This document shows positions 35,729 to 51,299 of a stretch of DNA of 64,000 bases, one piece after another; within the stretch, counting starts at the first letter, position 1; the number at the start of each line of letters is the position of its first letter. Under the pieces are notes generated by a model that ran no database searches, was not told the DNA's origin, and saw nothing but the letters and a program-made list of their open reading frames with translations. Location: assembly GCA_021442155.1 (NCBI GenBank), contig CM038222.1, forward strand, positions 107,015,121 to 107,079,120, written 5' to 3'. This stretch comes from Cymbidium sinense (Eukaryota; Streptophyta; Magnoliopsida; Asparagales; Orchidaceae). The position numbers and the translations under genes are program-made.

Positions 35729-37335
35729 GGTGCAAATCCTCTTCTATGAATTTATTCTTCAATGATAATATTCCTTCCTTCTTACGGGGTCTTGTGAATT
35801 TAGATAAAAATAGGTTTGCCCTATGTTAGAAACCTTTAAATTTATTTTATTGCCTGGTTGTTTCAACTGTTTGGTTGGGTGGGGGCTAGCCTCCCATCTT
35901 AGGCTTATGTGCTTCTTTTGTCCCCTCACTTGTTCGAATGGCATTTGGGTGTTGCTGACTAGTTCTGATTGGATTATTTTACTGTTCTATTTGGGTTATG
36001 CTGCTATTGCTGTTTAATTTTATGTATTTCATGCACTTTTTATGTATCCCCTTGGTGGCTTCTTCTGGTTGTTTTCCAAGGTTGGTACTTGCTATAGCTC
36101 CAACTACTGGATAGCTTTTCTTGTCCAAATATATGGGTTAAATTCTCTCCTATTTGGCATTGTTCTCTTCCTTCAATGCCTAGGATTATATCCCCTCACC
36201 TTTCTCTATTGTACCCACTGGTGAGTCTCCTCTTTTCTTTTGTGATCTGCTTGCTGTTACGGCATTTCCTATATCATTTTTTGTTGGGCTTGCTTTGTGG
36301 CTTTCGGTCTGTTGCACACTGGAAGTTATGGTGGCTGGTTTGTTGTTTAGTGTTATGCGGTTGGTTGCTATTTGGTCAACTAAGAATTCTGCTTTTAAGA
36401 TTTCCTATTGTGGAAGATTTAGGCCTGGTTTGAGGGCTTATTTTGGCTAGTATTTTATAATATCATTATGGTTTTGTTGTATGGATGTTCTCACTACTTC
36501 TAGTTTATTGTGTTCTTTTGGAACTATTTATAGCTGGCTGCATTCATGCAAGCTTGTCCGAACTTGGATGCTATCACTTATCCTGTTGACCCTATTCAAA
36601 TTTTATCATTATGGAATGAAACATGGGTGGGTTGGCATTCTGATATTTGTTGGCACTATTTGGGCTTTCCTGTTGATAAAGAAATGTTGTATTCCCTTTA
36701 TCTTTTGTATCTGTGTGGCTTTCTATCCCCTGTGTATGTGGCTGGCCTTGCTATATTTTGGTATACTACTCGTTTGGGCCACACGACTATCTTCCAATGG
36801 ATGGATTGTCTCCCTAGGTTTGTAAGTTATGATGGATGGCTGAGTTCACCCATTCTTTAGTTGGTAGTAGCACGTCTGTTGTATCCCTTCCTTTGGTTTT
36901 GGATGCACATGGTTGTGGCTGCCCCAAGTTGGTGTGATTGTGCCGGAGCTTTTTTCTACAACTCTCCTTTTTTTCTCAATTTTTATGTTTCTTCCACCGA
37001 TCTAACTCATATCATTTTAATGGTGCTAACTTTTTATCTAGATGTTTGCATATTTTTTGTTCTTTTCCTGTAGGTCATTTCTTTCTAGAGGTATAAAATT
37101 TCTCTGCCTCAACATTCGATGATGTTGGCTAGCCTTGCTTTTGCTCATATGTATCTTTTGCTTTCCTTAGTAGTTTCTTTTTCTTTTTATTATGTGGTTG
37201 TACTTAGTTAGGGGATTCACTCTCTAGGATGTTTATAGCTCTTTGAGTGGTAGCTTATGAGTTTATCCCCTCTTAAGGACTTGCAACCCTTTTTTAGCAA
37301 TAAAATTCCCTTGTATGGGGTTCCCAAAAAAAAAT
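35729..37335 (+). other. LINE 3'UTR and poly(A) tail
   Basis: About 1.6 kb of T-rich sequence lies between the end of the RNase H frame and the A9 tail at 37326-37334. An AATAAA signal lies at 37299-37305. Several ORFs of 60-114 codons with hydrophobic, Leu/Phe/Cys-rich products occur, as expected from T-rich DNA; I do not treat them as genes. Confidence 0.75.
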
Positions 37336-39130
37336 TCCTTCAAGATTTTTGATGGCAGTGGGAAGCGAAGGCAGCCTATAGCACATTTCAGGGCTAGTTG
37401 TTGCAATGTAGGTGGCAGTGATGCACTTCTTTTCTACCTCTTTTTCAATAACTTAACAGGTGTTACATTTGATTGGTATGTCGAACTACCTAATAGTTTA
37501 GTGAAGAGCTTTGTAGAGTTAGAGCATCTCTTCATTAAGAGATTTGTAGGAGCTCAGTAAGGGGTGGCTGTAGGTGACCTCATTGTAGAGAAATAAAAAT
37601 CCAACGGGTCTCTTGTTGATTACAGTCTTAGATGGTACAACCTGAGTATGAAATTTGAACCATAATTGCAAGAGCAGCATGCCATTGAGATTCTACTCAA
37701 GAATATACATGGTCCAGTCACCTTCATGCTTAAGGGATTCACCATAAAGTCATTTGAGAAGATAATTAGTAAGGTGGCTAACCTACAAGAGGAAGCCAAA
37801 CATTTACCCTTTTCAGACCAGTCATCTAAGCCCAAGCCTTAGAAAGTATGTAAGAAGTCTAGGGAAATTGTGTCAGTGGATAAGGGGAAGCAACTAGCCA
37901 GAGTTCAATTTGAGAGGCCCAAATTTTAGTAGCCTCTATTGCCACCTCCTCTTCTATTACCACGGCCACCATACCAGCCACCACTATAGCCACAACGACC
38001 ACCTCTTCTGCCACAACAGCCTATTTAGCCATGGTATCCATATCCATTACCAGGTAGCTACTTTTCACCTGCTATTGCTGAAGAATTAAATAAATCTTAC
38101 TCATTCAAGAGAGAAGTAGTCATGAAGATCTTCAAGAATCTCTTGAAGAAGCCTAATTTTTAGCTACCCGAGCTTAAGAAACTAGAGGAAGTGGGTAGGA
38201 GTGATGATCCTAGCTATTACCCCTACCATCGCATGTTATGCCATGTCTTAAAGGATTGCAACACTTTCAAAGATTGGCTTGAGAGCAGCTTCAAGTTAGG
38301 AACTATAGTCATCCCTAAGGAATACTTAGTAGAATAACCATCTGGTTCTATTAGAGTAATCTTTGGGGATACTTCCGATCCTCTTAAGATAAAAGAAGGT
38401 TGAGATATTTTCTTATCTCGAACCTCTAAAAAGATCATCACTAAAATAAAGAAGCTTTTTCTACAAGTGCATGATGCAGCTCAAACCTCCAACACCAAGG
38501 AATGTTTGCTAGTTATGAAGGACAACTTAGGAAGGGTGAAAGCCCAGTAGCAACAGCCTACCTCACTTGCTCGGGATATATCCGGAGCACATCCATCGTC
38601 CCAGTCTAGCACTCCTTCCACCATTGTAGCTACTTCCACCAACTCCTCCTCTTCTAGCAGGAGTATTATATCGGTGGATGAGGGCACCAAACCCCTCACT
38701 CCACTTACTTTACCTGATTTATACTATGTACCTCCAACCAAATTAAAGAAATTATTGAAGAAGATTGATTCCACTTACATTCTCTCTACTTTTGATGCTC
38801 CTAATTTCATTATAATAGAAATCTCTCCAAGTCAAAATAATAATAGCTCAAATAGTTTTGATCTATTCCTCTCTGATTTAGAATCAGATTTTCCTAATCT
38901 AAATCAATCAGGTTCACCTCTTGAGATAGACTAGGAGTCATCTGACTCTAAGGATCCTTAAGGATAAGTTGTAGGTATACCTGATAACCAGGTAGAACTT
39001 TCCATAAATTCATCATTCTAAGAAGTCACTGAAGTAAACCTCCAAGTGGCAAAGTTCTATCTTATAGGGTAGCACCTCAGGGTAAGGGTAAATAATTCAT
39101 TGGTTCTAGTGAGTAGATAGCCCCTCCACA
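37336..39130 (+). pseudogene. Gypsy gag, main part, after the LINE
   Basis: One reading frame continues from the LINE border to about 38.94 kb. The capsid segment reads KIFDGSGKRRQPIAHFR...FYLFFNNLTGVTFDWYVELPNS, then FVELEHLFIKRF, the Retrotrans_gag pattern. After this come SLRWYNLSMKFEP, a Pro-rich linker (PLLPPPLLLPRPPYQPP), and a cysteine/histidine segment (YYPYHRMLCHVLKDCNTFKDWL) typical of the gag C-terminal region of plant Tat-type elements. A Ser/Thr-rich tail with DEGTKPLTPLTLPDLYYVPP is shared with the - strand copy at 54.8 kb. I count 15 in-frame stops between 37558 and 38960, 14 of them TAA or TAG. A frameshift separates this from the protease. Confidence 0.85.
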
Positions 39131-39164
39131 AGATACTCCACCTACGAATGTTCTTATGGAGCAT

Positions 39165-39739
39165 CAGTCCAAAGTTGATTAAAATGTCCTCGCTAATCTT
39201 AGAAAATTGTCAGCTAAGTTAAGCATATATGACACCATTATCTTATCCAAAGATATGAGAGAATCTCTAATCAAAGCCTTACTTGATCCAAAGATATGCT
39301 TAGCTCAATTGACCACTAGAGAAGAGGAAGCATGCCATTCAAAGGAGATCCTATGAGTTACATTCAGCGGTGAAGACTTACCTCTAGACATGATCGAGCA
39401 TAACTTTCATCTCTACATTATAGTGGATGTTGGCAGATTCAGGCTATCCAGAGTTTTGGTTGACCTGGGTGCATCAGTCAATATTATGAGTCTAAGAACC
39501 CTTGCCTACTTGAGGATTGACATCTCTAAACTCCAAAATAAGAGGATGATATTGAAAGGAGTCAATGAACAAGGTGAGAGAGCCTTAGGCTCCATTAAAG
39601 ATAGATGATTATATGACTGAAGCCAAGTTTCACATAATTACTTTGATACATCTTTCAATGCTTTGCTTGGGAGACCATGGATACATGAAAACAACATGGT
39701 TCCATCTTCTTTGCATCAGTACATCAAGTTCCTAAGAGT
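39165..39739 (+). pseudogene. Gypsy aspartic protease region, truncated by repeat unit 2
   Basis: The region begins with a conserved lead (VLANLRKLSAKLSIYD, KDMRESLIKALLDP, AQLTTREE), then FSGEDLPLDMIEHN and the protease core VDVGRFRLSRVLVDLGASVNIMSL. The active-site motif reads D-L-G-A-S where D-T/S-G would be catalytic; the other two copies have DPS and GPG, so the original family motif was probably not a canonical DTG or has been lost. Downstream, frame-shifted traces of the GRPWIHENN and LHQYIKF blocks follow. At 39740 the sequence switches to the LTR-like block, cutting off RT and everything after it. Confidence 0.85.
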
Positions 39740-42388
39740 TTTTTTTTTGGATGTTGGGGGGAGGGGGGACTACACAAATCATATGTGGTACTTATTGAAT
39801 TGATCAGGTATGACATTGAGGTATGATTTACTATCTCAAAAGACCGAGAAATCACCCTACAATGGACCTAATAATCTAATAAGGACTCCTAAGGCATGAT
39901 GGGTCGTCAAATATACAAGAGATTTTTCCCCTACTTGGATAAATAAAAGCAGGGTTTATATTAAGCTGGATTCTTAAGTTTCCTATGGAGGCAAGCCTCC
40001 ATAGTTAATTACATCCTACGAAATGAGATTCCCTAAGAATACTCTCAATTAAGTAGACGACTATTATCTCTAAAGATTTCAAGGCTAGATGATCAAAGGA
40101 TTAGTTATGTTTGGAAAGTCATGTTTGGGAGAGACCAAATAGAAGACTTTATTTTGGAATCTGAAGGAAGGAAGTAGGAAATGCTCATGATACTAGGATG
40201 CCTAGTGAGCATTCCAATATATCCTATGATCAGGCTTTATACATTTGAAAGTAAAGAGATTCATTTGTTTGACTTGAAATTTTATTAGATTGCTAGGGCT
40301 TATAATCCATCAATACAAGATTGTGAAAATGTCTAAGAGGTGAGGATTTATGCTTGTAGCCCGAGGGAAACATTTACCTCTAATCCTAAATCTAAGGAGC
40401 TTTTGTATGAGCTAAAGCACAACCTAAATCTGAGTGAAAGGGTACATAAGGGTTTATCTCCACAATAGAGAGTATGCCCAACCAACTTCTGAACATACAA
40501 CCTCCTAGAGTGGCCGCCAGCTAACACCTCCTATGATTCAAAATCATGTAATCTAGTCTTATGAATTAGCAGGATGGTTAACTTTATTATTTAAAATGGA
40601 GAGAAACTAAAGCCCTAAACCCACTCCCTAAGAGACTTGAGCATGAGTGGTATGAAAATATGACTTAGTCTATAAATGCAAAGTTTTATAATTTTTTATT
40701 ATTTTTGACACATTCATTTGGACAAAGGCCTTAGGACTTCTTATACCTAAATGCATAATGAAAATTGATTATTGGCCAAAGAAAAAGAGAAAGAAGGTGA
40801 AGCTCCATCATTAGGGGTTGCTCTCATGGGTCAAGTAGTCCCTATTGTGTAAGGATGGAGGCCCTCATGTTTACAAGAGTGATAGAAGATGTTATGCATG
40901 ATGTGAGACATATAACATTCAACTAAGGGGTTGAAAAACCTTTTAATTACCTAATTTAAAGCCTAAGCTTTACAGTGAGGTTATGAATTATTTTAAAGCT
41001 TAATTATGAGTGATTAGTTTGGTAGAAAAATTATTTTATCCTAAGAGCCTACCGCATCCAGGCCACATATTAAAGCATCAATCATTAAGAAACTAAGAAA
41101 AGGAGGCCATCCTACTGCGCAATCTAAATAAATCATCAATTAATTTTATAAGCTACCACAAAAGAAGAAGAGGTCAGTGCAGTCAAGTACCATCATACAT
41201 CCTGAAAAGAAAAGAGATGGGTAGCCAAGCTCTACCCTTATACAACCAAGAATATAAATGAATAATTACAATTAGAATGAATACATGCTATGGTGGTCTT
41301 CAATTCTTTATTCTTCTATCTTCTTACTTCCTTGATTTGATTTGCTCCAAAGGCATCCCAAGACAAAGCCTTCAAGCCACTGCTCATCCTAATACCCCAT
41401 AGAACTAATCCTAATTTCTATTGAAAAAATTACATTCATATTGGAAAAGAAAATAAAATAGAGGTTAGCTAAACAACCATATAATCCCCAAGCAGCTATC
41501 TTTGTAATTTAGACTTAGCACCCTACACATAGGTAACCAAGCCCACCTATCCTAAATTGGATTATGCTTAGGGGTTTAAGCAACCTACAAATAGAGCATT
41601 TATATTTATATTTTAGCAACCCCTTAAGAATAACCTCATACAAAAAATATAATTAGGCTAAGAGTGACCTAACATCTTGTCTATGAAGCATACACCATAA
41701 CATCCCCTCTAAAAAATTAAATCATAAAACAAAATATACATCAAACCATACACCATCATAACTTAGGGCTAAAAGTGGTGGCTTAATTCTAATGTGTGTG
41801 CTAAGGCTTTATGTGGTATGTCCTAATAAGCATTTGGGTTATGATTTTCTAAGTTTGGAATGTTTAATTTAATCATGAAGGTTGGTTTCATTTCAAGTTG
41901 TTTAAGTGGTTTGCAAATTTTAGTTAATATTTTGCTTGGTTTCATTTGATTTACACTTGGCATCTATGTGTTATAAAGAGAGGAAAGGAGCTCACCTCCT
42001 TTCATCCCTTCCTTAAGACATTTTCTAAAGCATGTTTCTATGATTTAATTTTCTTTAATGAATGGATTATTAAATATTTTTATTAATCCTAAATTTAGGT
42101 TAACTTTAAATAACCCTATTCAATGTGAAAGGCATCTTAGGAATAATATAATTGAATTACTATCACATGACATATATAAAATCATTCCTTTCCATCACAT
42201 GTAACATGCAAATGACTTTGACACTTCGTATATCTATACACACAATATATTTTGGTACACTTAAATGATGATGAAAGCATATGCTTGGAATTTATATTTT
42301 TAGTTAATTGAACTATTTATACATGTTGATTAAAGCTCTATCTTAATGCGGATACCAAATACATAAGAATGAAATCAAATAAGTATGT

Positions 42389-42980
42389 GCCATTATTAAC
42401 TAGGCAAGTGAGATTATCAAATGACCTCCTTGGTGCTAATTAAAGCATCATATTCCCAAGATGTCTAGACTATATACTTATTAACATTCAAATTTATGTA
42501 AGTCTATATATGAATCTAAAGAAAACGAGCACTAACTTACTTGTAATGTTTGCTAATGACTTAGATGATTATGGATGCATGCATTTTTAATAACAAAAGG
42601 GGGTTTTCATCCTTTAAGTGCACAAACACATGTATAAAAGATATAAGCTAGTACATTCCATTATTAACCAGGGAAGTGAGGTAATCAAATGACCTCCTTG
42701 GGGCTATTTAAAGTCTCGTATTCCTGGGATATCCAGACTAAACACTTGCTATCTTAAATACATATAAATGTATACATAATTATAAGGATGAAAATCATGC
42801 AATGATTGCATTTTCTTTAGTTGAATTATTTATGTATATGAATTAAAGCTCTATCCAAATTTTAATACAAACATACATAAGAATGAAATCAAATAAGTAC
42901 GTGTCATTGTTAACTAAGGAAGTGAGGTAATCGACTGACCTCCTTGGGGCTACTTAAAGCCTCATATTCCTGGGTTGTCT
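42389..42980. repeat. Three spaced copies of the 75-bp LTR motif (unit 2)
   Basis: Copies start near 42389, 42657 and 42901, with spacing of about 268 and 244 bp, nearly the same as in unit 1. The second copy is best preserved (AGTGAGGTAATCAAATGACC, CCTTGGGG). Confidence 0.85.
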
Positions 42981-45219
42981 ATACTATGTACTTATTAACA
43001 TTCAAGCTTATATAAATCTACATACGAATTCAAGAAAGAAAGCTTCACATTCATATACTGAAGCTATCAGCATATTCAAATTCTATGTATATTCATAACT
43101 ATCATCAATCCATATATTTTTATCAATTTATAAACTTTGGAAAGTAGATTTGAATTTATTAGTGATAATACCCACACATATAGTTAAGTTAAATCAACAC
43201 ATGTCAGCTTACATAAATAACCTTCATTTAATTCATTTAAATTTGAAAACATGAATGCATGGATTCATATGACATACAATATTTAGAAGTAATTGGAAAG
43301 GAATAACTAAATATAAACAAATGTTTTATTCAACTAATTAATTACCAAGGGCAATCACATTAAATAAAATCATTTAAAGAAAATTAAAGCTTCTTATTAA
43401 TTTGATTTTGAATTTGGATTGACTTCAAAGAGGAAAGATTATCAATTGTTGTTTTAACCTCATTCCCATATTAATAATCTTAATTAGTTCAAGGCAAGAT
43501 ATCTAAAAATGAATTTTATGAATTAATTCAATTTAAATATTAATTAAATCACTTAATTACTCTTTCTTATGTTTCTTTAATTTGATTAATCATTTAATTA
43601 TGAGCCACAAATAAAATGAACAAGTGAGAAAAGAAAATTTGCAATGCTTCTAAGGACCTAATGCAATTGGCTCATGATTAAGGATTAATTAAGTTAAAGA
43701 ATCTAACTAAGTACTCTTATGATTTTCCCACACTTATGGGTTAATTATAATTTCCTTAGGGGTCTTTATGTTATTAAATACATAAAGAGGTACCCACATT
43801 TTAAACATTCGTTATCTGAAGTGATTATGATTTTAATTTGATTAATTTAATTAATTTATTTGATTAATTAATCCTTTTGATTAAATCCTGAATTGATTTT
43901 CTCCTTAATGAGATGAACTTAAGAAAGAAGTTAGGAAAGAGGTCCAACTACTCCCTCTCATCCATTAACTATTAATTAGTAATTAATGAGCTTAAGTTAA
44001 TTTATTTTTAGTGCTTGGGAGGTTAACTAATCAATTAAATTAATTAAGAAAGTAATTAAAGATTGAATGGTCAATTTTCCTAATTACCTAAGCAACAAAT
44101 TCTAATAAAATCATGGGAGGCAGATGTCATCCCATGAAATTGATTCCCCAAGTTTGGGATTAGTTTCCCAAGTAATTTAGGCTTAATTAAGCTAATTAAG
44201 TTTACACTTAAACCCTAATTAAGCCTTAATTACTATTCAAATTTAACTAGAATTGTTTTACTTAATTTTCCTCTAAATTACCTTTAAAATGAGCATTTAT
44301 TTATATTTTTTAGATTATTCTACAATTAGTTATGATTTTTCAAAACTTCAGTGATTAAACCCATTAATTAAGCCTAATCCTATCGGTACCATGCGGATCG
44401 CTGATGTGGCATGCTTTCTACGTGACACCATTAGTTTGGCAACTTAAACCCATCTGTATAGCATATCCGGGGCAGCGGTGGATGAAGTTTAGTTCCCACC
44501 ATTCGATCTAAGATCAGATAGCGAGGATTAAACCCACAATTTCTATAGGATAAAATCAGATTAATCTAACAGATTAATCATGACCATCCATTTCGATCAT
44601 GTGAAATGGATGGTGCATGATCTATCATCTCCCATGTGATGGAAGATGAACACTGATCGCATTGCTCTGCTTGATCTAAGCTCGTCGGAGCTCATGAGAC
44701 ACCAGAATCGATCCCACACCTTCATGAGAGTGATCCTAGGGGATCTAATTGTGGATTTCACAAGACATTAATATTTTCTTTAAAAAGGCCTAAAAAAATT
44801 GGAAAATCTTAGTTTACCCAAAAATTACCTTGCCAGAGCTTCGGACCGATGGTTAACTGACCAAGGTAGCTTTGCTTGGATAAGGTGAAGCCCTATTGAG
44901 AAGATGGTCTGATTCCTCCCCGTCGATTGCTCTATGGACCAAGCCCCGCCACAATCCTCTCAAGAATATCCTAGGAGGTACTTCCAGTGGTCAGGAAGCT
45001 CAGGGGATGATTTGTTTCATCTTGCCAGAGCTTGGTGAACATGTGGGAAGAGTTAATTGAAGTGGGGTTGAGTTTTGGGAAGGTTAGATAGAGGGAGTGC
45101 TTTGTTCAGCTCAGGTTGGTATTTTTTGGCAATGGGAACACTTGGGGACCTCGAGAATGGAAGAGGAAGTCTCGGGGGCTCATTGAGAGTTCAAGTGTCT
45201 TGTTTGAATCAAATTGAGA

Positions 45220-45234
45220 GGGGGGGGGGGGGGG
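45220..45234. repeat. (G)15 homopolymer at the proposed LTR edge
   Basis: Fifteen consecutive G bases immediately precede the conserved TATACC and pyrimidine tract. Units 1 and 3 do not have this run, so it is a copy-specific expansion and a likely sequencing weak point. Confidence 0.9.
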
Positions 45235-45240
45235 TATACC

Positions 45241-49373
<4,133 letters not shown>

Positions 49374-50761
49374 TTATGGATAATACTTCTTTAGGTAGAG
49401 CCCATTGATTGGAAGCATTGGGCACTCTCCTTTATGGTTGATAAGTTGATATGATCCTCCTTGGTAAGCTTTCTCTATGGCAAAAGGGCCTTCTCAAGTG
49501 GGTTCAAACTTGTCCCCCATCTTACGATGGGCAAAACATGATCTCGTTAGAACTAAAACAGGCACTCTTACTTGAAAAGCTCTAGGGTAGACCAACTTGT
49601 TATGAGCTTGAATCATTTTATCTTTATATAACTCGAGATTTTGGCACGCCTTTAGGCATCTCTCCTCCAAACCTTTGAGTTCTTCTAACTGCAACTTGAT
49701 ATTCTGCTCTATTGTGATCTTGCTACTCATAGCTATCCTTAGTGATGGAAGTTGGACTTCTAATGGTAGAATAGCTTCAGACCCATACACTAAGAAGAAA
49801 GGAGTAGACTGAGTTGGAGTTTTGTAGGATGTGCGGTAAGCCCATAAACCTTTAACTAACTGCTCATGCTACTATCATTTATTATCATCGAGTGTCTTCT
49901 TAAGTATTTGGATGACAGTTTTATTAAAGGCTTCTACTAAGATATTTTTTTTCAAATAATAAATGGTAGAGTATCTCTAATCTATGATGTGTCTCCAGGA
50001 AAAGTTATTATTTTGGTGCTCTTGAATGCAGTACCATTATGAGATATAATTCAGTGAAACACCCTGAATTTATATATGATATGGTTCCTAAAAAATTGGT
50101 GCACATGCTGAGCTTTGACCTATTTCAGCGAAATCGCCTCTACCCATTTGGAAAAGTAGTCGATAGCAACTAGGTTAAATTGATGACCCTTGGAAGAAGG
50201 AGGATCGATCAGACCTACTATATCAGTACCCCAACACTCGAATGGCCACGAGGCTAATGTTAGATGTAGAATATTGGGTGATTGATGTAATACCATACCA
50301 TGTACTTGACATTGATGGCATCTCCTAGCTACATCCATGCAATCTGTGATCATCGATGACCAATAATATTCGAGCCTCTAAAATTTAGCTTTCATCTTGG
50401 GACCGGATTGGTGAGCTCCACATAATCTTGAATGTACCTCCATCACAATCTTATGGGCTTTGTGCTTGTCTAAGTAATATAACCACATATGATTGAAGGA
50501 CTGCTGGTATAAGACACCATCCATGAGAGCATAGGAAAGTGCTCTTTGATTCATCCGATGTGCTTGTGACTTCTTTTGAGGTAGTTTGCCTTTGTTTAGG
50601 GAATCCATGAATGATTGCCTCCAACCCAGCTCCTCATCCTTTTTGGCAATGGGAACCTCCCCTTTAAGAGAGTATTTTTTGATGAGTTTAATGTCAATAA
50701 GAGGGAGGATTTGCTTATTTTGGACCTCTATTGATATGGACTCATCTTTTGAACATGCCAA
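49374..50761 (-). pseudogene. Retrotransposon integrase
   Basis: The zinc-binding region shows VHSRLCGAHQSG followed by CHQCQ (HHCC type), across one stop. The catalytic core begins FECWGTDIVG (first Asp present) and continues AIDYFSKWVEAISLK. The second catalytic position reads ISHNGTAF, where SDNGT would be expected, so the Asp is now His. The glutamate segment EAFNKTVIQILKKTL is present. Then come LWAYRTS, TPFFLVYGSEAILPLEVQLPS and the C-terminal block MGDKFEPT*EGPFAI...YQLINHKGE...LYLKKYYP ending at TAA 49374-49376. The TGA in the C-terminal block replaces a conserved tryptophan (one G-to-A step). Frame changes lie near 50.1 and 49.85 kb. Confidence 0.9.
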
Positions 50762-50832
50762 CTCCTTGGCAAGCTTAGCTAAAGCATATGCTATAACATT
50801 TTCTCCCTAAGGGATCTTATAGATGGGCACTT

Positions 50833-51291
50833 CTAAAATTTAGGCCAACAATCCATTGTATACTTATGGTAGTGATGGAGCCTAGGCTTTAGAACCTTAT
50901 ATGACCTAGTGATTTGGTTGGCCACTAATTGGGAATCCCCAAAGATGTCAACATTTTGGATGCTTGGTAAGATGGCTAACTCTAGACTGACAATTAGAGC
51001 TTCATATTCAGCTTCATTATTGGTGCAAGGATCAGATAAAAGATATGAGAATCTCATCATATCATGGTCCAGAGTTAGGAGAACTATTCCTACCCCTGCC
51101 TTACCTTGAAGAGTAGATTGTGGTTCCTCTCCTCTTTGAGAGGAAGCCGCGCCATCAAAATATATCTCCCAGTGGTGAATACTGGTATCCTCTAAGTTCA
51201 TGATTTGCTCATCAGGGAGGTCATCACTAAGTGGAGAATCAGCAAGAAGTGGGTGTGCTACTAAGAAATTCGTGAATGCTTGTCTTGTCAC
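50833..51291 (-). pseudogene. Second RNase H domain (Tat-lineage type)
   Basis: This 152-codon open stretch reads HHWEIYFDGAASSQRGE, GKAGVGIVLLT, NNEAEYEALIVSLELA and IFGDSQLVANQI. These carry the expected catalytic acidic residues: Asp in YFDGA, Glu in NEAEYEAL and Asp in GDSQLV. It lies between the RT/first RNase H and integrase and is in the same frame as RT. An additional RNase H at this place is a hallmark of plant Tat/Ogre elements. It is one of the best preserved domains in the window. Confidence 0.9.
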
Positions 51292-51299
51292 TGCACAGA

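Larger units (their letters stand above)
30220..37335 (+). mobile_element. Plant L1-type LINE, nearly full length (7.1 kb), inserted in gypsy gag
   Basis: The element contains, in order, a GC-richer 5'UTR (30220-30444), ORF1 with DUF4283-like and zinc-knuckle segments, ORF2 with endonuclease, reverse transcriptase, zf-RVT and RNase H segments, a 1.6-kb T-rich 3'UTR and a short A9 tail (37326-37334). A 7-bp target duplication TCCTTCA lies at 30213-30219 and 37336-37342. Both ORFs carry several frameshifts and stops, so it is dead. The 7-bp duplication is short for a LINE, but removal of the element rejoins gag in frame, which confirms the borders. Confidence 0.93.
39740..45240 (-). repeat. LTR-like block, unit 2 (~5.5 kb)
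   Basis: The block is collinear with unit 1 and, by eye, closer to it than to unit 3. It starts TTTTTTGGATGTTGGGGG, then TGGTACTTATTGAATTGATCAGG. Shared landmarks are GGCAAGCCTCCATAGTTAATTACATC, GCCGCCAGCTAACACCTCCTATG, three copies of the 75-bp motif at 42389, 42657 and 42901, the TTAATTAA-rich stretch (43.8-44.3 kb) and CGATCTAAGATCAGATAG near 44.5 kb. The right border is at GTATACCCCTCC (45234-45246). On the - strand it follows the integrase-3'UTR block as the 3' LTR; on the left it abuts a gag-protease block that runs in the opposite sense. Confidence 0.65.

Noticed and set aside
36042..37073. Hydrophobic ORFs of 60-114 codons resembling membrane proteins
   Set aside because: They lie in the T-rich 3'UTR of the LINE. 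T-rich DNA yields Phe/Leu/Cys-rich products by chance, and frames overlap each other on the same strand.
39739..39770. The T10 and G-rich run at the start of unit 2 taken as a LINE tail or polypurine tract
   Set aside because: The same TTTTT-GATG start without the long runs occurs in units 1 and 3, so it is the LTR-like edge with local homopolymer growth, not a separate insertion.
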